From assembly GCA_025450915.1 (NCBI GenBank), contig JANWLH010000012.1:1-32636 (forward strand): 32,636 nt of DNA, written 5' to 3'. The DNA is from Candidatus Limnocylindrales bacterium (GTDB taxonomy: Bacteria; Chloroflexota; Limnocylindria; Limnocylindrales; CSP1-4). The translations under genes and the position numbers were made by a program. The first letter of the stretch is position 1. The number at the start of each line of letters is the position of its first letter. The notes beneath the pieces are model-generated. The model had not been told where the DNA came from. It searched no databases and worked only from the letters and a program-made list of their open reading frames with translations. Positions 8,344-16,888 of the stretch are shown in pieces.

Positions 8344-9177
8344 CTAGTTCTCCGAGGCCCGTGCCACCGGCCGCCGCCGCCTACGTTGGTGCGCGATGCG
8401 ATTGCCGGCGGGGAGGCCTGCCGCGATTCGTGCCGCAGGCGGCTCCGACGCGTCGTTCCGCTGGCGCAGCTCAGCCTCGCGAATGAACCGGCGCAGGAGG
8501 GAAGCGACCTTGCGATAGTGGGTCGTGAGCAGCTTCTCCGCTGTGTGAACGTCCCCTTGCATCACGGCCTCGAAGAAGGCCCGATGGTGGGCCTCCGACG
8601 CTGGTACCGCATACCATCTCAACGACCGAGCGAGCTCGCGTCGCATGGTCACGATGAGGCCGAGAAGCCGAGGCCTTGCAGGAACCGAGTACAGACGAAA
8701 GTAGAACTCCTCTCGTTTGCTCCGTCGCTCCTCGCGGTTCTCCACGGTCTCCATCGCTTCGAAAAGCTCGGTGAGGGCGACCAGGTCGGCGTCCGTCAAG
8801 AGCGGCACCGCGAGTTGCAACGCGTGGGACTCGAGGACGATCCGTAAGTCGTAGATCTCGTCGATCTCGTCGGCTCCGATCGGCTTGACGGAAAACCCGC
8901 GGTTGGGTTCGGATTCGAGCAGCCCTTCGTGCTCGAGCAGCCGCAGCGCCTCCCTGATCGGGATTCGGCTCGTGTTGAACACGAGGGCCAGCTCCTCCTG
9001 GCGGAGCCGCGTTCCAGGCATCAGGATCCCGTCGAGGATCCCTTTCCGCAGGGCGGCGATGACGAGCGCCTGGATCGTGACGTGCATCGGCCGAAGCGTC
9101 TCGATGACCTGCGCAAGGCTCGCCTCAGGTCGGGTCGCGGACTCCTCGTCGCTGGTCAGCTGCGTCGACCGAACCAT
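8344..9177 (-). CDS. GntR-family transcriptional regulator (FCD subfamily)
   Basis: The 277-residue protein has an N-terminal GntR winged helix (TIQALVIAALRKGILDG...LRQEELALVFNTSRIPIREALRLLEHEGLL) and a C-terminal all-helical FCD effector domain (DEIDEIYDLRIVLESHAL...HHRAFFEAVMQGD...TTHYRKV). FCD domains normally bind a metal plus a small carboxylic acid. Here the Asp/His of the usual D-x-x-F-H motif are replaced (REEFYFRL), while the two later histidines remain. I chose the ATG at 9177 (11 nt after GGGAGG); the longer ORF to 9369 has a low-complexity Arg/Gly-rich tail. It ends 293 nt before the LLM start, separated by the shared element, and probably controls the cluster. Confidence 0.85.
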   Translation of the reverse strand: MVRSTQLTSDEESATRPEASLAQVIETLRPMHVTIQALVIAALRKGILDGILMPGTRLRQEELALVFNTSRIPIREALRLLEHEGLLESEPNRGFSVKPIGADEIDEIYDLRIVLESHALQLAVPLLTDADLVALTELFEAMETVENREERRSKREEFYFRLYSVPARPRLLGLIVTMRRELARSLRWYAVPASEAHHRAFFEAVMQGDVHTAEKLLTTHYRKVASLLRRFIREAELRQRNDASEPPAARIAAGLPAGNRIAHQRRRRRPVARASEN

Positions 9178-9393
9178 CTGGTTGGATACCTCCCCCGGAG
9201 ACCGGTTGGCTGCTCCGCGGGGACGGTCGCCGGCCCCTGTCGGGAAGAAGTCGCGGCCACCCGCCGCCAAACCTGCCGCCGACCGTGTTTCCCCGCGGTC
9301 GGTCGAGCTCCGCGTGCGGAGGCCCGCCTGCCGAGTCCGAAGGATACGCCCGACACTCGTGGCATTCAATGATCGGAAACCCGCTCAGTGGGC

Positions 9394-10143
9394 TCAATTC
9401 GAGCCGGATGCCCCGACGAGCAAGCCTCGGTCCGCGACGAGCAGGGAGCCGTTGAGGGCCCGATTCTGGATCGCGACAAGGACAAGCTCGGCGACCGATT
9501 GCAGCATCCCGTCCGTATCCGCAGCAGCGTCCGCCTCGAACGCTGCCGATGTCGGGCTCGGCCAGCGAGTCGGCATGGCACCAGGAGCGATCGCGACAAC
9601 ACGGACGTCGGGTTCGAACGCGACGGCCAGACATTTGGTCAAGTGCACGAGCCCGGCTTTCGCCACCGAGTAGGCGATGGATGAGCCTCTTGGCGCCAGC
9701 CCGGCGGTTGATGAGATGTTGACGATCACCCCGCCCGCAGTCCGCAGCCATGGCGCCGCGGCGCGCGCACACAGAAACGGCGCCCGGAGGTCGGTTTCGA
9801 GAATTCGATCCCAGGTGGCTGCGGTCAGACCGGCAAGGTCATGGAATGCGATGACCTCGGTCTCCGCTGCGTTGTTCACGAGCACGTCGACGCGTCCGAA
9901 CCGCTCCGTAACCTCGCCCAGCAGGCGGTCGGGCGCCTCGGGCAGGACGAGGTCCGTCGCGAAGGCGGCCACGCGCACGCCAAGGCTCTCCAGCTTCGCC
10001 ACGGTGTTGCGGGCGTCGGCCTCCGAGCGGCGGTAGGTCAGAGCGATCGCGAAGCCAGCCTCACCGAGCCTGAGCGCGATCGCGCGCCCGAGGCCGGTAG
10101 CTCCCCCTGTGATGAGGGCGAGGGGCGCGGCGGTCGTCGGCAC
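9394..10143 (-). CDS. Short-chain dehydrogenase/reductase in the amidohydrolase cluster
   Basis: The 249-residue product shows the full classical SDR set: TGGATGLG for NAD(P) binding at residues ~12-19, DVLVNNAA near 87-94, the catalytic Ser in NISSTAGL and YSVAK with the Tyr/Lys pair, followed by APGAMPT. The start is a GTG with GGAGG 11 nt upstream. It follows paralogue B by 21 nt and precedes the GntR gene, so it is in the operon. It likely oxidises or reduces a hydroxyl/keto intermediate of the pathway. The substrate is not predictable. Confidence 0.88.
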   Translation of the reverse strand: MPTTAAPLALITGGATGLGRAIALRLGEAGFAIALTYRRSEADARNTVAKLESLGVRVAAFATDLVLPEAPDRLLGEVTERFGRVDVLVNNAAETEVIAFHDLAGLTAATWDRILETDLRAPFLCARAAAPWLRTAGGVIVNISSTAGLAPRGSSIAYSVAKAGLVHLTKCLAVAFEPDVRVVAIAPGAMPTRWPSPTSAAFEADAAADTDGMLQSVAELVLVAIQNRALNGSLLVADRGLLVGASGSN

Positions 10144-10164
10144 GGCCGTGGGAACCTCCGTGAC

Positions 10165-11565
10165 CTAGGGCTGAGGCGCGACGCGAAGCGGTCGCACAAA
10201 CCGCCCACTACCTGGGTCGGCCAGGACTTCGCCATCCCGCGCGATGACGGCCCCTCGCCTGACGGTCAGCACAGGTGCCCCGCGGAGCCGGCGCCCTTCG
10301 AGGGGCGTCCAGCCGCATTTGTAGTAGCTATCGGCGGCCCTGACGACCCAGTCCCGGTCCATGTCGAGGACCACAAGGTCCGCGTCGGCGCCGGGCGCGA
10401 TGACCCCCTTGCGTGGATAGAGGCCGGTGAGGCGGGCCGGGTTGGCCGCGCACATCTGGATGACGCGCTCGAGCGTCAGGCGCTTGGCGTTCACGGCGTC
10501 CAGCAGGAGCGCCAGGTAATGCTGGATCATTGGACTCCCGCCCGGGGCGGCGTACATGTCTGTCCAACCGACCTCTTTCTCCTCCTTGGTGTGCGGAGAG
10601 TGGTCCGTGGCGATGACGTCGGCGGATCCATCGACCAGCGCTTCCCAGGCGGCCGCCGCATGCGCCTCCGGGACCCACATGCCAAGGCAGTAGGGCCCGA
10701 GCTGCTCAATCGCGTCCCACGTGTTGGTAACGAATAGTGAGAATGGGTTGAGCTCGATCGTGACAGCCCGGCCAGCCTCCTTCGCCGCCCGGACCATCTC
10801 GAAGCCGTGGATCGTTGACATGTGGAGGAGATGGAGCCGTACGCCGGTGGCTCGCTGCATCTCGAGCATCGTCGCGATGCCCGAATCGAGGATGATCCCG
10901 TCTCCCGAACGCCACGCCCGCGCGTAGGAGCGGAAGTCTCGGCCCCATTCCTGCCACGCCCGCTGCGTATACAGCTCGTAGAGGGCTTGATCGTGCGGGT
11001 GGATGTACAGCGTGAGGCCCGTTGCCGCTACCTCCTCGCAGATCCGCAGCAAGGTCGCGTGATCGGAGACTGCTGTCCCAGGCATGTGGGGGTAGTCGCG
11101 GCCAATGTCGGTCATCATGAATACCTTGAACGAAGTGGCGCCCGCTTCGGCAAGACCCCTGATCTCCTCAGGAATTGTCCCGGACGCGTTATGCCCGAAG
11201 TCCACCAGCGACTTGGCGGCCGCGTTCTCGACGTGGGCGCGGAAGCGTTCGACGGTGTTCGTCGGCGGGGTCACATTCGGCATGTCGAATACGGTCGTCA
11301 CACCACCGGCCGCCGCGGCACGCGTGCCTGTCTCGAAGTCTTCCTTGTGGGTAAAGCCTGGATCGCGGAGGTGGACGTGGGTGTCCACGAGGCCCGGGAT
11401 CACGTGCCGATCCCCCACGTCGATCACGTCGTGCGAGGCCGGAGCAGGACCGGCCGCCACGAGCGCCGCGATCCGCCCGTCGCGGACCGCCACGTAGCCA
11501 TCGAACCAGCCACCGCTGCTGTAGATGCGCCGGGAACGGACAAGGAGGTCATAGGGTCCGGACAT
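10165..11565 (-). CDS. Dihydroorotase-like cyclic amidohydrolase, paralogue B
   Basis: This 466-residue protein is a paralogue of the genes at 4456-5838 and 11605-12993. Metal ligands are visible as H63-x-H65 (DTHVHLRDPG), the Lys of SFKVFM, HPHDQ, LHLLHMST and ATDHSPH; R67 and the Asn of DMPNV give the dihydroorotase-type carboxylate-binding pair. A family-specific GRDYPHMPG follows the lysine, and GWTDMYAA follows the Asp loop. It starts at an ATG about 9 nt after AAGGA and lies 39 nt downstream of paralogue C. Tandem placement suggests duplication and possibly hydrolysis of different stereoisomers or successive ring substrates, which is inference. Confidence 0.88.
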   Translation of the reverse strand: MSGPYDLLVRSRRIYSSGGWFDGYVAVRDGRIAALVAAGPAPASHDVIDVGDRHVIPGLVDTHVHLRDPGFTHKEDFETGTRAAAAGGVTTVFDMPNVTPPTNTVERFRAHVENAAAKSLVDFGHNASGTIPEEIRGLAEAGATSFKVFMMTDIGRDYPHMPGTAVSDHATLLRICEEVAATGLTLYIHPHDQALYELYTQRAWQEWGRDFRSYARAWRSGDGIILDSGIATMLEMQRATGVRLHLLHMSTIHGFEMVRAAKEAGRAVTIELNPFSLFVTNTWDAIEQLGPYCLGMWVPEAHAAAAWEALVDGSADVIATDHSPHTKEEKEVGWTDMYAAPGGSPMIQHYLALLLDAVNAKRLTLERVIQMCAANPARLTGLYPRKGVIAPGADADLVVLDMDRDWVVRAADSYYKCGWTPLEGRRLRGAPVLTVRRGAVIARDGEVLADPGSGRFVRPLRVAPQP

Positions 11566-11604
11566 GTCTCGGGTTCCTTGTTGCTCGCTAATCCGGAAGC
11601 TCCC

Positions 11605-12993
11605 TCATGCGGCGCCCGGGACTGCCTGAAGGCCCCCGCCCGGCTGGCCGACGACATCGCCGTTGCGCATGACGAACCCACCACGAACCAGCGTGTGGAT
11701 CGGAATACCGTGGACCTCCCGGCCGTCGAACGGGGTCCAGCCACACTTGCTCAGAACGTCAGCCTCCCGGATCGTCGTACGAGCAGCCATGTCGACCGCC
11801 ACGATGTCGGCATCGGCCCCGACTTGGATGGCGCCCTTGCGCGGGTAGAGGCCGAAGCGCCGGGCTGGGGCAGTCGCCATCAGCTCGGCCAGCCGCTCCA
11901 GCGAGAGCCGCCCTTCGTTGACGGCCGTCAGGAACAGGCTGAGCGCATGCTGGATCTGCGGCACGCCACCGGCCGCCTTCCACATGTCAGTCCAGCCGAT
12001 CTCTTTCTCTTGGCGTGTGTGTGGAGCATGATCGGTGCCGATCACGTCGATCGTCCCGTCGTTGATGGCTTCCCAGAGGGGCTCGGTGGCGTCTGGTCCC
12101 GTCCAAGTCGAAAGGCTGTACGGCCCGAGGCGCTCGATATTCTCCCATTCGTTGCACAGGAACACTGCCACCGGGTTCAACTCTGCCGTCACGTCGAGGC
12201 CACGGACCTTGGCCGCACGCACAATCGCCGCCATCCGGGGCGTCTTGACGTGGAGGATGTGCATCCGCACGTTCGTTGCCTCCTGCAGGCGGACGAGGAA
12301 GCTGGATGCGGTATCCCAGACCATTCCGCCGTACGAGGCGAACGCCTGCGCGTAGGCGCGGTGGTCGCGCTCGCCACGAGCCCAGAACCGGTGTTCGATC
12401 ACATTCATCAGATCCTGGTCATGTGGGTGAACCATGAGCGGCCGCCCGGTTGCCGCGACCGCTTCGGCTATCTCGAGGAGCTGTCCGTGATCGTGAACGC
12501 CGATCCCCGGAATGTGCGGGTAATCACGCCCGGTGTCGGCGATCATGTAGATCTTGAAACCGGCTGCACCGGCGGCGGCCAGCCCCTCGATCTCGCTCAG
12601 CACCGTCGGCGATGGATTGTGGTTGAAGTCGACAATCGACTTGGCTTGATAAAGCTCGAGGACCTCCTGATACCGCTCCACCGTGTTCGTCGGCGGCTGG
12701 ACGTTCGGCATCCCAAACACCGTCGTGTAGCCCCCAGCGGCCGCGGCCCTGGTCCCGGTGGTGATGTCCTCCTTGTCGGTGTAGCCCGGTTCGCGCAGGT
12801 GGGTATGCGTGTCGATTCCGCCAGGAAGGAGCGTAAGGCCGCTAACCTCGACCGTCTCGGCAGCATCGACGGGCGTGCCCGGGAGCAGCAGGGCGTCGAT
12901 TCGGCCCGCAGAGACCGCGATGTCCCAGCTCTTGGTGCCGGTCGAGGTGACGACCCTGCCCCCCCGCAAAAGTAGGTCCGCCTGAGACGTCAT
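11605..12993 (-). CDS. Dihydroorotase-like cyclic amidohydrolase, paralogue C
   Basis: The 462-residue product has the same architecture as paralogues A and B: H63-x-H65-x-R67 in DTHTHLREPG, GMPNV, Lys in GFKIYM, GRDYPHIPG, MVHPHDQ, MHILHVKT and GTDHAPH, and a C-terminal stretch GLYPRKGAIQVGADADIV nearly identical to that of A. The ATG is preceded by GGGAG at 8 nt. It is 19 nt downstream of the alpha/beta hydrolase gene, so the two are co-transcribed. By sequence it appears closer to A than to B, suggesting that the tandem pair B/C is not simply the latest duplication; an alignment and tree would be needed to settle this. Confidence 0.88.
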   Translation of the reverse strand: MTSQADLLLRGGRVVTSTGTKSWDIAVSAGRIDALLLPGTPVDAAETVEVSGLTLLPGGIDTHTHLREPGYTDKEDITTGTRAAAAGGYTTVFGMPNVQPPTNTVERYQEVLELYQAKSIVDFNHNPSPTVLSEIEGLAAAGAAGFKIYMIADTGRDYPHIPGIGVHDHGQLLEIAEAVAATGRPLMVHPHDQDLMNVIEHRFWARGERDHRAYAQAFASYGGMVWDTASSFLVRLQEATNVRMHILHVKTPRMAAIVRAAKVRGLDVTAELNPVAVFLCNEWENIERLGPYSLSTWTGPDATEPLWEAINDGTIDVIGTDHAPHTRQEKEIGWTDMWKAAGGVPQIQHALSLFLTAVNEGRLSLERLAELMATAPARRFGLYPRKGAIQVGADADIVAVDMAARTTIREADVLSKCGWTPFDGREVHGIPIHTLVRGGFVMRNGDVVGQPGGGLQAVPGAA

Positions 12994-13012
12994 TGGAGAT
13001 CTCCCATTGGGG

Positions 13013-13978
13013 TCAAGGAGCCGAGGGCAGCGCGTCTCGATTGAGGTATTCGACCGTCTCCTCTCGGTCCATCGAGCGTGATGAGACCGGCGAGAACCGC
13101 AGGTACTGGTCGTACCACGCCACGATCTGGGTCAGGAGCACGTCGCGATTCTCGACGTACGACCGGTAGTGGCTCGTGCCGCTTTGTCGGATCAGCTTCT
13201 TGGGAGCGCCGGCGCGCTCGTACAGGGCGACCGCGTGGTCCTCTGGGGTGACCACGTCGCCGACAACGCTGGTCATCAACAACGCTCGTGGCGCGATGCG
13301 GTGCACGTGGTCAATGGGTCGATAGCGCATGATGTAATCGGCGCTGCGCAGGTAGAACTGTTCCGCAATCCGGTTGTCGACGTCCTTCTTCGGGCTCAGG
13401 GCTGCTCGCTCGGGAGTGGCTACCATCAGGTCTTCACGGGGACCGACCATCTCGCCGGAACCGTCGGAGACCCAGGTCCTGCGATCGGCGGCGACGCGCT
13501 CGCGGTACGCCACCCATTCTGATTCCCGGCGCATTCGATGCAGCCAGTCCGCACCATCCGCGACAACCGACTGCGCCGCCACACAGCGAATGCGGGTGTC
13601 CACGGCTGCGGCCAACACCGCGTTCCCACCGCCGGTGCCGCCCATCCCGTACGCGCCGATGCGATTCGCGTCGATCTCTGGGCACGTCTCGAGCCATGTG
13701 ACGGCGCTGAGGATGTCCTCGAGCTGCCACTCCGGCCGCACCCATCCCGGCTCGCCCTCGCTGGCGCCGAACCCGCGGTAGTCGAAAGCCAGCACACCGT
13801 ATCCGGCCGCCGTGAACCCTTCGTGCCATGGCACGTACGACTGGGCATCGGCGAGGCCAAGCCAGCCTGGGCCGTGGACGAGGGCGGCGATCGGACCCGA
13901 GGCGATCTCGTCGGGCAGACGCAATAGCCCCTGCAGCCGGACGCCGTCGCTGAAGAAGGAGACTACTTTTGTGCGCAT
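13013..13978 (-). CDS. Alpha/beta hydrolase with non-canonical nucleophile elbow
   Basis: The 321-residue protein has an alpha/beta-hydrolase fold: an oxyanion-hole stretch HGPGW (residues 35-39), AFDYRGFGASEG, a nucleophile-elbow region at 107-119, a likely acid at D241 or D247 (SVVGDVVTPEDH) and a C-terminal His270 (SGTSHYRSY). The elbow reads RIGAYGMGGTGGGN, so the expected GxSxG serine is absent; the DNA there is unambiguous. Either Thr115 acts as nucleophile or the protein is not a serine hydrolase. Overall it resembles dienelactone hydrolase / S15-type hydrolases. It lies 61 nt after the permease gene and just before paralogue C. The Shine-Dalgarno before the ATG is weak. Confidence 0.8.
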   Translation of the reverse strand: MRTKVVSFFSDGVRLQGLLRLPDEIASGPIAALVHGPGWLGLADAQSYVPWHEGFTAAGYGVLAFDYRGFGASEGEPGWVRPEWQLEDILSAVTWLETCPEIDANRIGAYGMGGTGGGNAVLAAAVDTRIRCVAAQSVVADGADWLHRMRRESEWVAYRERVAADRRTWVSDGSGEMVGPREDLMVATPERAALSPKKDVDNRIAEQFYLRSADYIMRYRPIDHVHRIAPRALLMTSVVGDVVTPEDHAVALYERAGAPKKLIRQSGTSHYRSYVENRDVLLTQIVAWYDQYLRFSPVSSRSMDREETVEYLNRDALPSAP

Positions 13979-14039
13979 GAACGCTCAGCCATCACGAGTT
14001 CACCATGCATACGAGGGTTTCAGCGCCGGCCGTCCCGGC

Positions 14040-14810
14040 CTACTTCTGGGAGCCGGCCGTCTCCTTGATCCAAGCGAACCAGCGCCGCTCGATGAGGCCC
14101 AGGAGTCCAACGAACACGACCCCGAAGATGGAGGTGCAGAAGATGACCGCCATCAGCTTCGAGGTCTGGAACGAGTCGCCGAAGACGGCGACCATGCCCC
14201 CAAGGCCCGCCAGGGCCATGTCCATTTCGCCGATGATCATGCCCACGATCCCCTTTGCGATCCCGTTCCGTATGCCGGCCAGGATGTATGGAACCGCGGA
14301 CGGCAGATTGACCCAGCGCAGCAGCTGGACTTCCGAGAGACCGAACGAGGTTCCGACCTCGACGAGTCCTCGATTCGCATTCTTGATCCCGGCGACGGTG
14401 TTGATCAGGATCGGCCACAGGCTCAGCAGGAACACGACGATAACCCGCGCCGGAAACTCGATACCGACCCAGATGATGAGCAGAGGAATGAACGCCACCA
14501 GCGGTGTCGCATTCATGAACGTCACATACGGGTCGAAAACGACCTCGAATCGGTGATAGCGGCCCATCAGAACCCCAAGCCCGATCCCGACGATCACAGC
14601 TATCGTGAAGCCCAGGATCAGTTCGGAGAAGCTGTCGACCAACGCGCTAACGAGGGTTCCGTCCGAGACGAGTGCGACGAAGTCGGCAAGGACCGCGATC
14701 GGCGTTGGCAACAGGATCGGGTTCATCGGTGCGGCGTAGAGCTGCCAGGCCACGGCGAAGATAATCAGAGAGGCGACGCGCAGCCATCGATCGTTGAGTC
14801 GTCGTCCCAA
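14040..14810 (-). CDS. ABC transporter permease, NitT/TauT (SsuC/TauC) type
   Basis: The product (256 residues from the TTG) is an integral membrane protein with about six hydrophobic segments and the conserved EAA loop (SFGLSEVQLLRWVNLPSAVPYILAGIRNGIAKGIVGMIIGEM). It pairs with the upstream ATPase and binding protein as an importer of the sulfonate/taurine/nitrate/pyrimidine-precursor class. The start is uncertain: the only usable start codon is a TTG with a poor ribosome site, while the frame is open a further ~90 nt upstream (DISAPDIARSPARQEPGV...) back to the ATPase stop. A longer N-terminus with a rare start codon is possible. The C-terminus ends AGSQK before TAG. Confidence 0.85.
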   Translation of the reverse strand: MGRRLNDRWLRVASLIIFAVAWQLYAAPMNPILLPTPIAVLADFVALVSDGTLVSALVDSFSELILGFTIAVIVGIGLGVLMGRYHRFEVVFDPYVTFMNATPLVAFIPLLIIWVGIEFPARVIVVFLLSLWPILINTVAGIKNANRGLVEVGTSFGLSEVQLLRWVNLPSAVPYILAGIRNGIAKGIVGMIIGEMDMALAGLGGMVAVFGDSFQTSKLMAVIFCTSIFGVVFVGLLGLIERRWFAWIKETAGSQK

Positions 14811-14899
14811 CTGGCGCCGATTCTCGGGCGTATCCGGTGCGCCCCGGGCATCAACGCCTGGCTCTTGCCGGGCGGGTGATCTCGCGATATCGGGCGCGC

Positions 14900-15691
14900 T
14901 TATATCAAGACCCGCTTTCGAAGCTCGAGCCGTTCGATGATGGCTCGCCGGAGTCGAATTGCCTCCGGTTGCGCCGGAACGTCAATCTCCCACCGCGGAT
15001 GGGGGAGATTGACATCGAGGACCTCAACAATCCGGCCCGGATCCAGATCGAACACGGCAATCCTGTCGGACAGGAAGATTGCCTCGTCGACGTCGTGCGT
15101 CACGAACACGACCGACATGCGCATTCTGTGCCAGATCTTGGAGACCTCGATCTGAAGCGTTTCGCGCGTCATGTTGTCAAGATGCCCGAACGGCTCGTCC
15201 ATGAGGAGGACGCGCGGATTGATGGCAAGGGCGCGGGCGACCCCGACGCGCTGCTGCATCCCGCCCGACAGGGTGTAAGGCGGATGGGAGGCGACGCCAT
15301 GGAGCCCGACGAGTTCGAGAACCTCCATGGCGCGGCGTCGGCGTTCGACCGGCGCTTGTCCCCTACCCACGAGCCCAATCTCCACGTTCTCGACCACCGA
15401 CTTCCAGGGCAGCAGATTGATGTCCTGGAAGACATATGCGATTTCCCTCGATACGCCGACGAGCTCCCGCCCATCGAACAGGATCCTTCCCGATGATGCC
15501 GGGAGAAGGCCGTCGAGGATCTTGAGAAGCGTCGTCTTGCCACAACCGCTCGGCCCGACGAAGCTGATGAATTCGCCTTCACGGATCGAGAGGTCGATGG
15601 ACTCGAGCGCCTGGACGCCGCGGTGCCCTGAACGGCCCCCATAGACCTTCGAAATGCCGCGGATATCGAGGACGGTCGAAGCCTCGGTCAT
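14900..15691 (-). CDS. ABC transporter ATP-binding protein, NitT/TauT (SsuB/TauB) type
   Basis: This 263-residue ATPase has every expected motif: Walker A GPSGCGKTT, Q-loop QDINLLPW, signature LSGGMQQR, Walker B LLMDEPFGHLD and the H-loop VTHD. The LPW after the Q-loop is typical of the TauB/SsuB/NrtD family. The ATG at 15691 overlaps the binding-protein stop by one base (TAATG), which argues against the longer ORF-track start at 15724. It energises import together with the adjacent permease and lipoprotein. Confidence 0.92.
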   Translation of the reverse strand: MTEASTVLDIRGISKVYGGRSGHRGVQALESIDLSIREGEFISFVGPSGCGKTTLLKILDGLLPASSGRILFDGRELVGVSREIAYVFQDINLLPWKSVVENVEIGLVGRGQAPVERRRRAMEVLELVGLHGVASHPPYTLSGGMQQRVGVARALAINPRVLLMDEPFGHLDNMTRETLQIEVSKIWHRMRMSVVFVTHDVDEAIFLSDRIAVFDLDPGRIVEVLDVNLPHPRWEIDVPAQPEAIRLRRAIIERLELRKRVLI

Positions 15692-16800
15692 TACGGGAGC
15701 AGCGCCTTGACAGCCTGATCCCAATACTGGGTGGTCGACATCGCCGACAGCGGCGGTGCTGACGCGTTGAGGGCCCCGGTCGTATTGGCCGCCAGTTGCA
15801 GGTTGTAGGTGATCGTGTCAGTCGAGAAGGCGGAAGCGGCCGCAGGCCAAACGTTGGCCGCGTGCAAGATCGTCCAAGCGTTCTGGACGAACGGCGTCGG
15901 GTCCGCACCCTTGGTGTAGGCCTGCTCGTCGGCGACCCACGTCGTCTCGTCATTCTGGAACTCCTGCGCCGCGACGATCCAGGCCTCGTCAATCGCGAGC
16001 GCCACGTCGGCATTCCCCTGGAGATACGTCGGCGATGCGTCCATGAAGCCATCGGCGAGCTGCGGGATGTCGTCTGCGACGGTCGCCAAGAGGTTGAAGC
16101 CCTGACCCTGTAGCGTCAACCAGCCGTCGAAATGGACGAAGGTCGCGTCGATCTTGCCGGCAATCAGCTCGGTGGCTCGGGTCGAAGCGCCGCCCGAGAT
16201 CTGGAGCGTCACGGACTTCGGATCGATCGAGTAGTGAGCCTCTTCGGCCGCCAGCATCAGGGCCTCCAAACCCTTCGTATTGGACACGCCGAAGACGTGG
16301 CCCGGCAGGCCCTGGACGCTCGTCACGTTCTTTCCGCCGGCCATGAAGTACTCGACACGGGGCTGGGCGGGGCCGAAGGTCATGAGGCCCGCGTTGACGA
16401 CCGAGTTCATCGGGTCATTGGCGATATCTGCGCCACCGGACAGCACCAGTCGGTCGGCCTCTGGGGCGCCGGTCACGTTCGTGATCTTGACCGTGGCACC
16501 CCAGGATCGGAGGGTCTTGGCGATGATGTAGAACTGCGTGTCGGTAAGCTGCGGATCGGCGCCGATCACGATGCGGATCGTCTTGCCGGTCAGGCTCGGC
16601 GGGGTGAATGTCGCGACGGCCGACGGTGAGCCGCTGGGTGCCACGCTTGCCCCCGAGGCGGGCGCCTGGCTCGCCGCTGTCGTCGGTCCGATGGTCGGTG
16701 CCGTGGTGCCCGCATTGCTGCCGCACGCCGCCACGATCATCGCGGCGACAACAGCCAGGACTGACACTCGGGGACGCGTCCAATGGCCAGAGCTTGCCAT
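15691..16800 (-). CDS. ABC transporter substrate-binding lipoprotein (NrtA/SsuA/TauA-like)
   Basis: The 369-residue protein begins with a lipoprotein signal (basic n-region, hydrophobic VSVLAVVAAMIVA, then AAC at the lipobox) followed by a Thr/Ser/Ala/Pro-rich linker to about residue 65. The mature domain starts KTIRIVIGADPQLTDTQFYIIAK and contains GVSNTKGLEALMLAAE, typical of the type 2 periplasmic-binding fold of NitT/TauT importers. It would capture the solute for the downstream ATPase and permease. The ATG has AGAGGG 8 nt upstream. It is the first gene of the minus-strand cluster, and the shared 21-bp element lies 89 nt upstream. The ligand is unknown. Confidence 0.88.
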   Translation of the reverse strand: MASSGHWTRPRVSVLAVVAAMIVAACGSNAGTTAPTIGPTTAASQAPASGASVAPSGSPSAVATFTPPSLTGKTIRIVIGADPQLTDTQFYIIAKTLRSWGATVKITNVTGAPEADRLVLSGGADIANDPMNSVVNAGLMTFGPAQPRVEYFMAGGKNVTSVQGLPGHVFGVSNTKGLEALMLAAEEAHYSIDPKSVTLQISGGASTRATELIAGKIDATFVHFDGWLTLQGQGFNLLATVADDIPQLADGFMDASPTYLQGNADVALAIDEAWIVAAQEFQNDETTWVADEQAYTKGADPTPFVQNAWTILHAANVWPAAASAFSTDTITYNLQLAANTTGALNASAPPLSAMSTTQYWDQAVKALLP

Positions 16801-16888
16801 GCTTGATCCCTCTCAATTCTGGGATTTTCGGCGATGAACGGGGTCGAGCGAACGTACCATTCCATGGAGCCGAATGTCAATCCCTTGA

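Noticed and set aside
10822-12975. 717-residue plus-strand ORF through two amidohydrolase genes
   Set aside because: It is antisense to paralogues B and C, which have full catalytic motifs; the antisense translation is low-complexity and shows no domain. High GC keeps stops rare.
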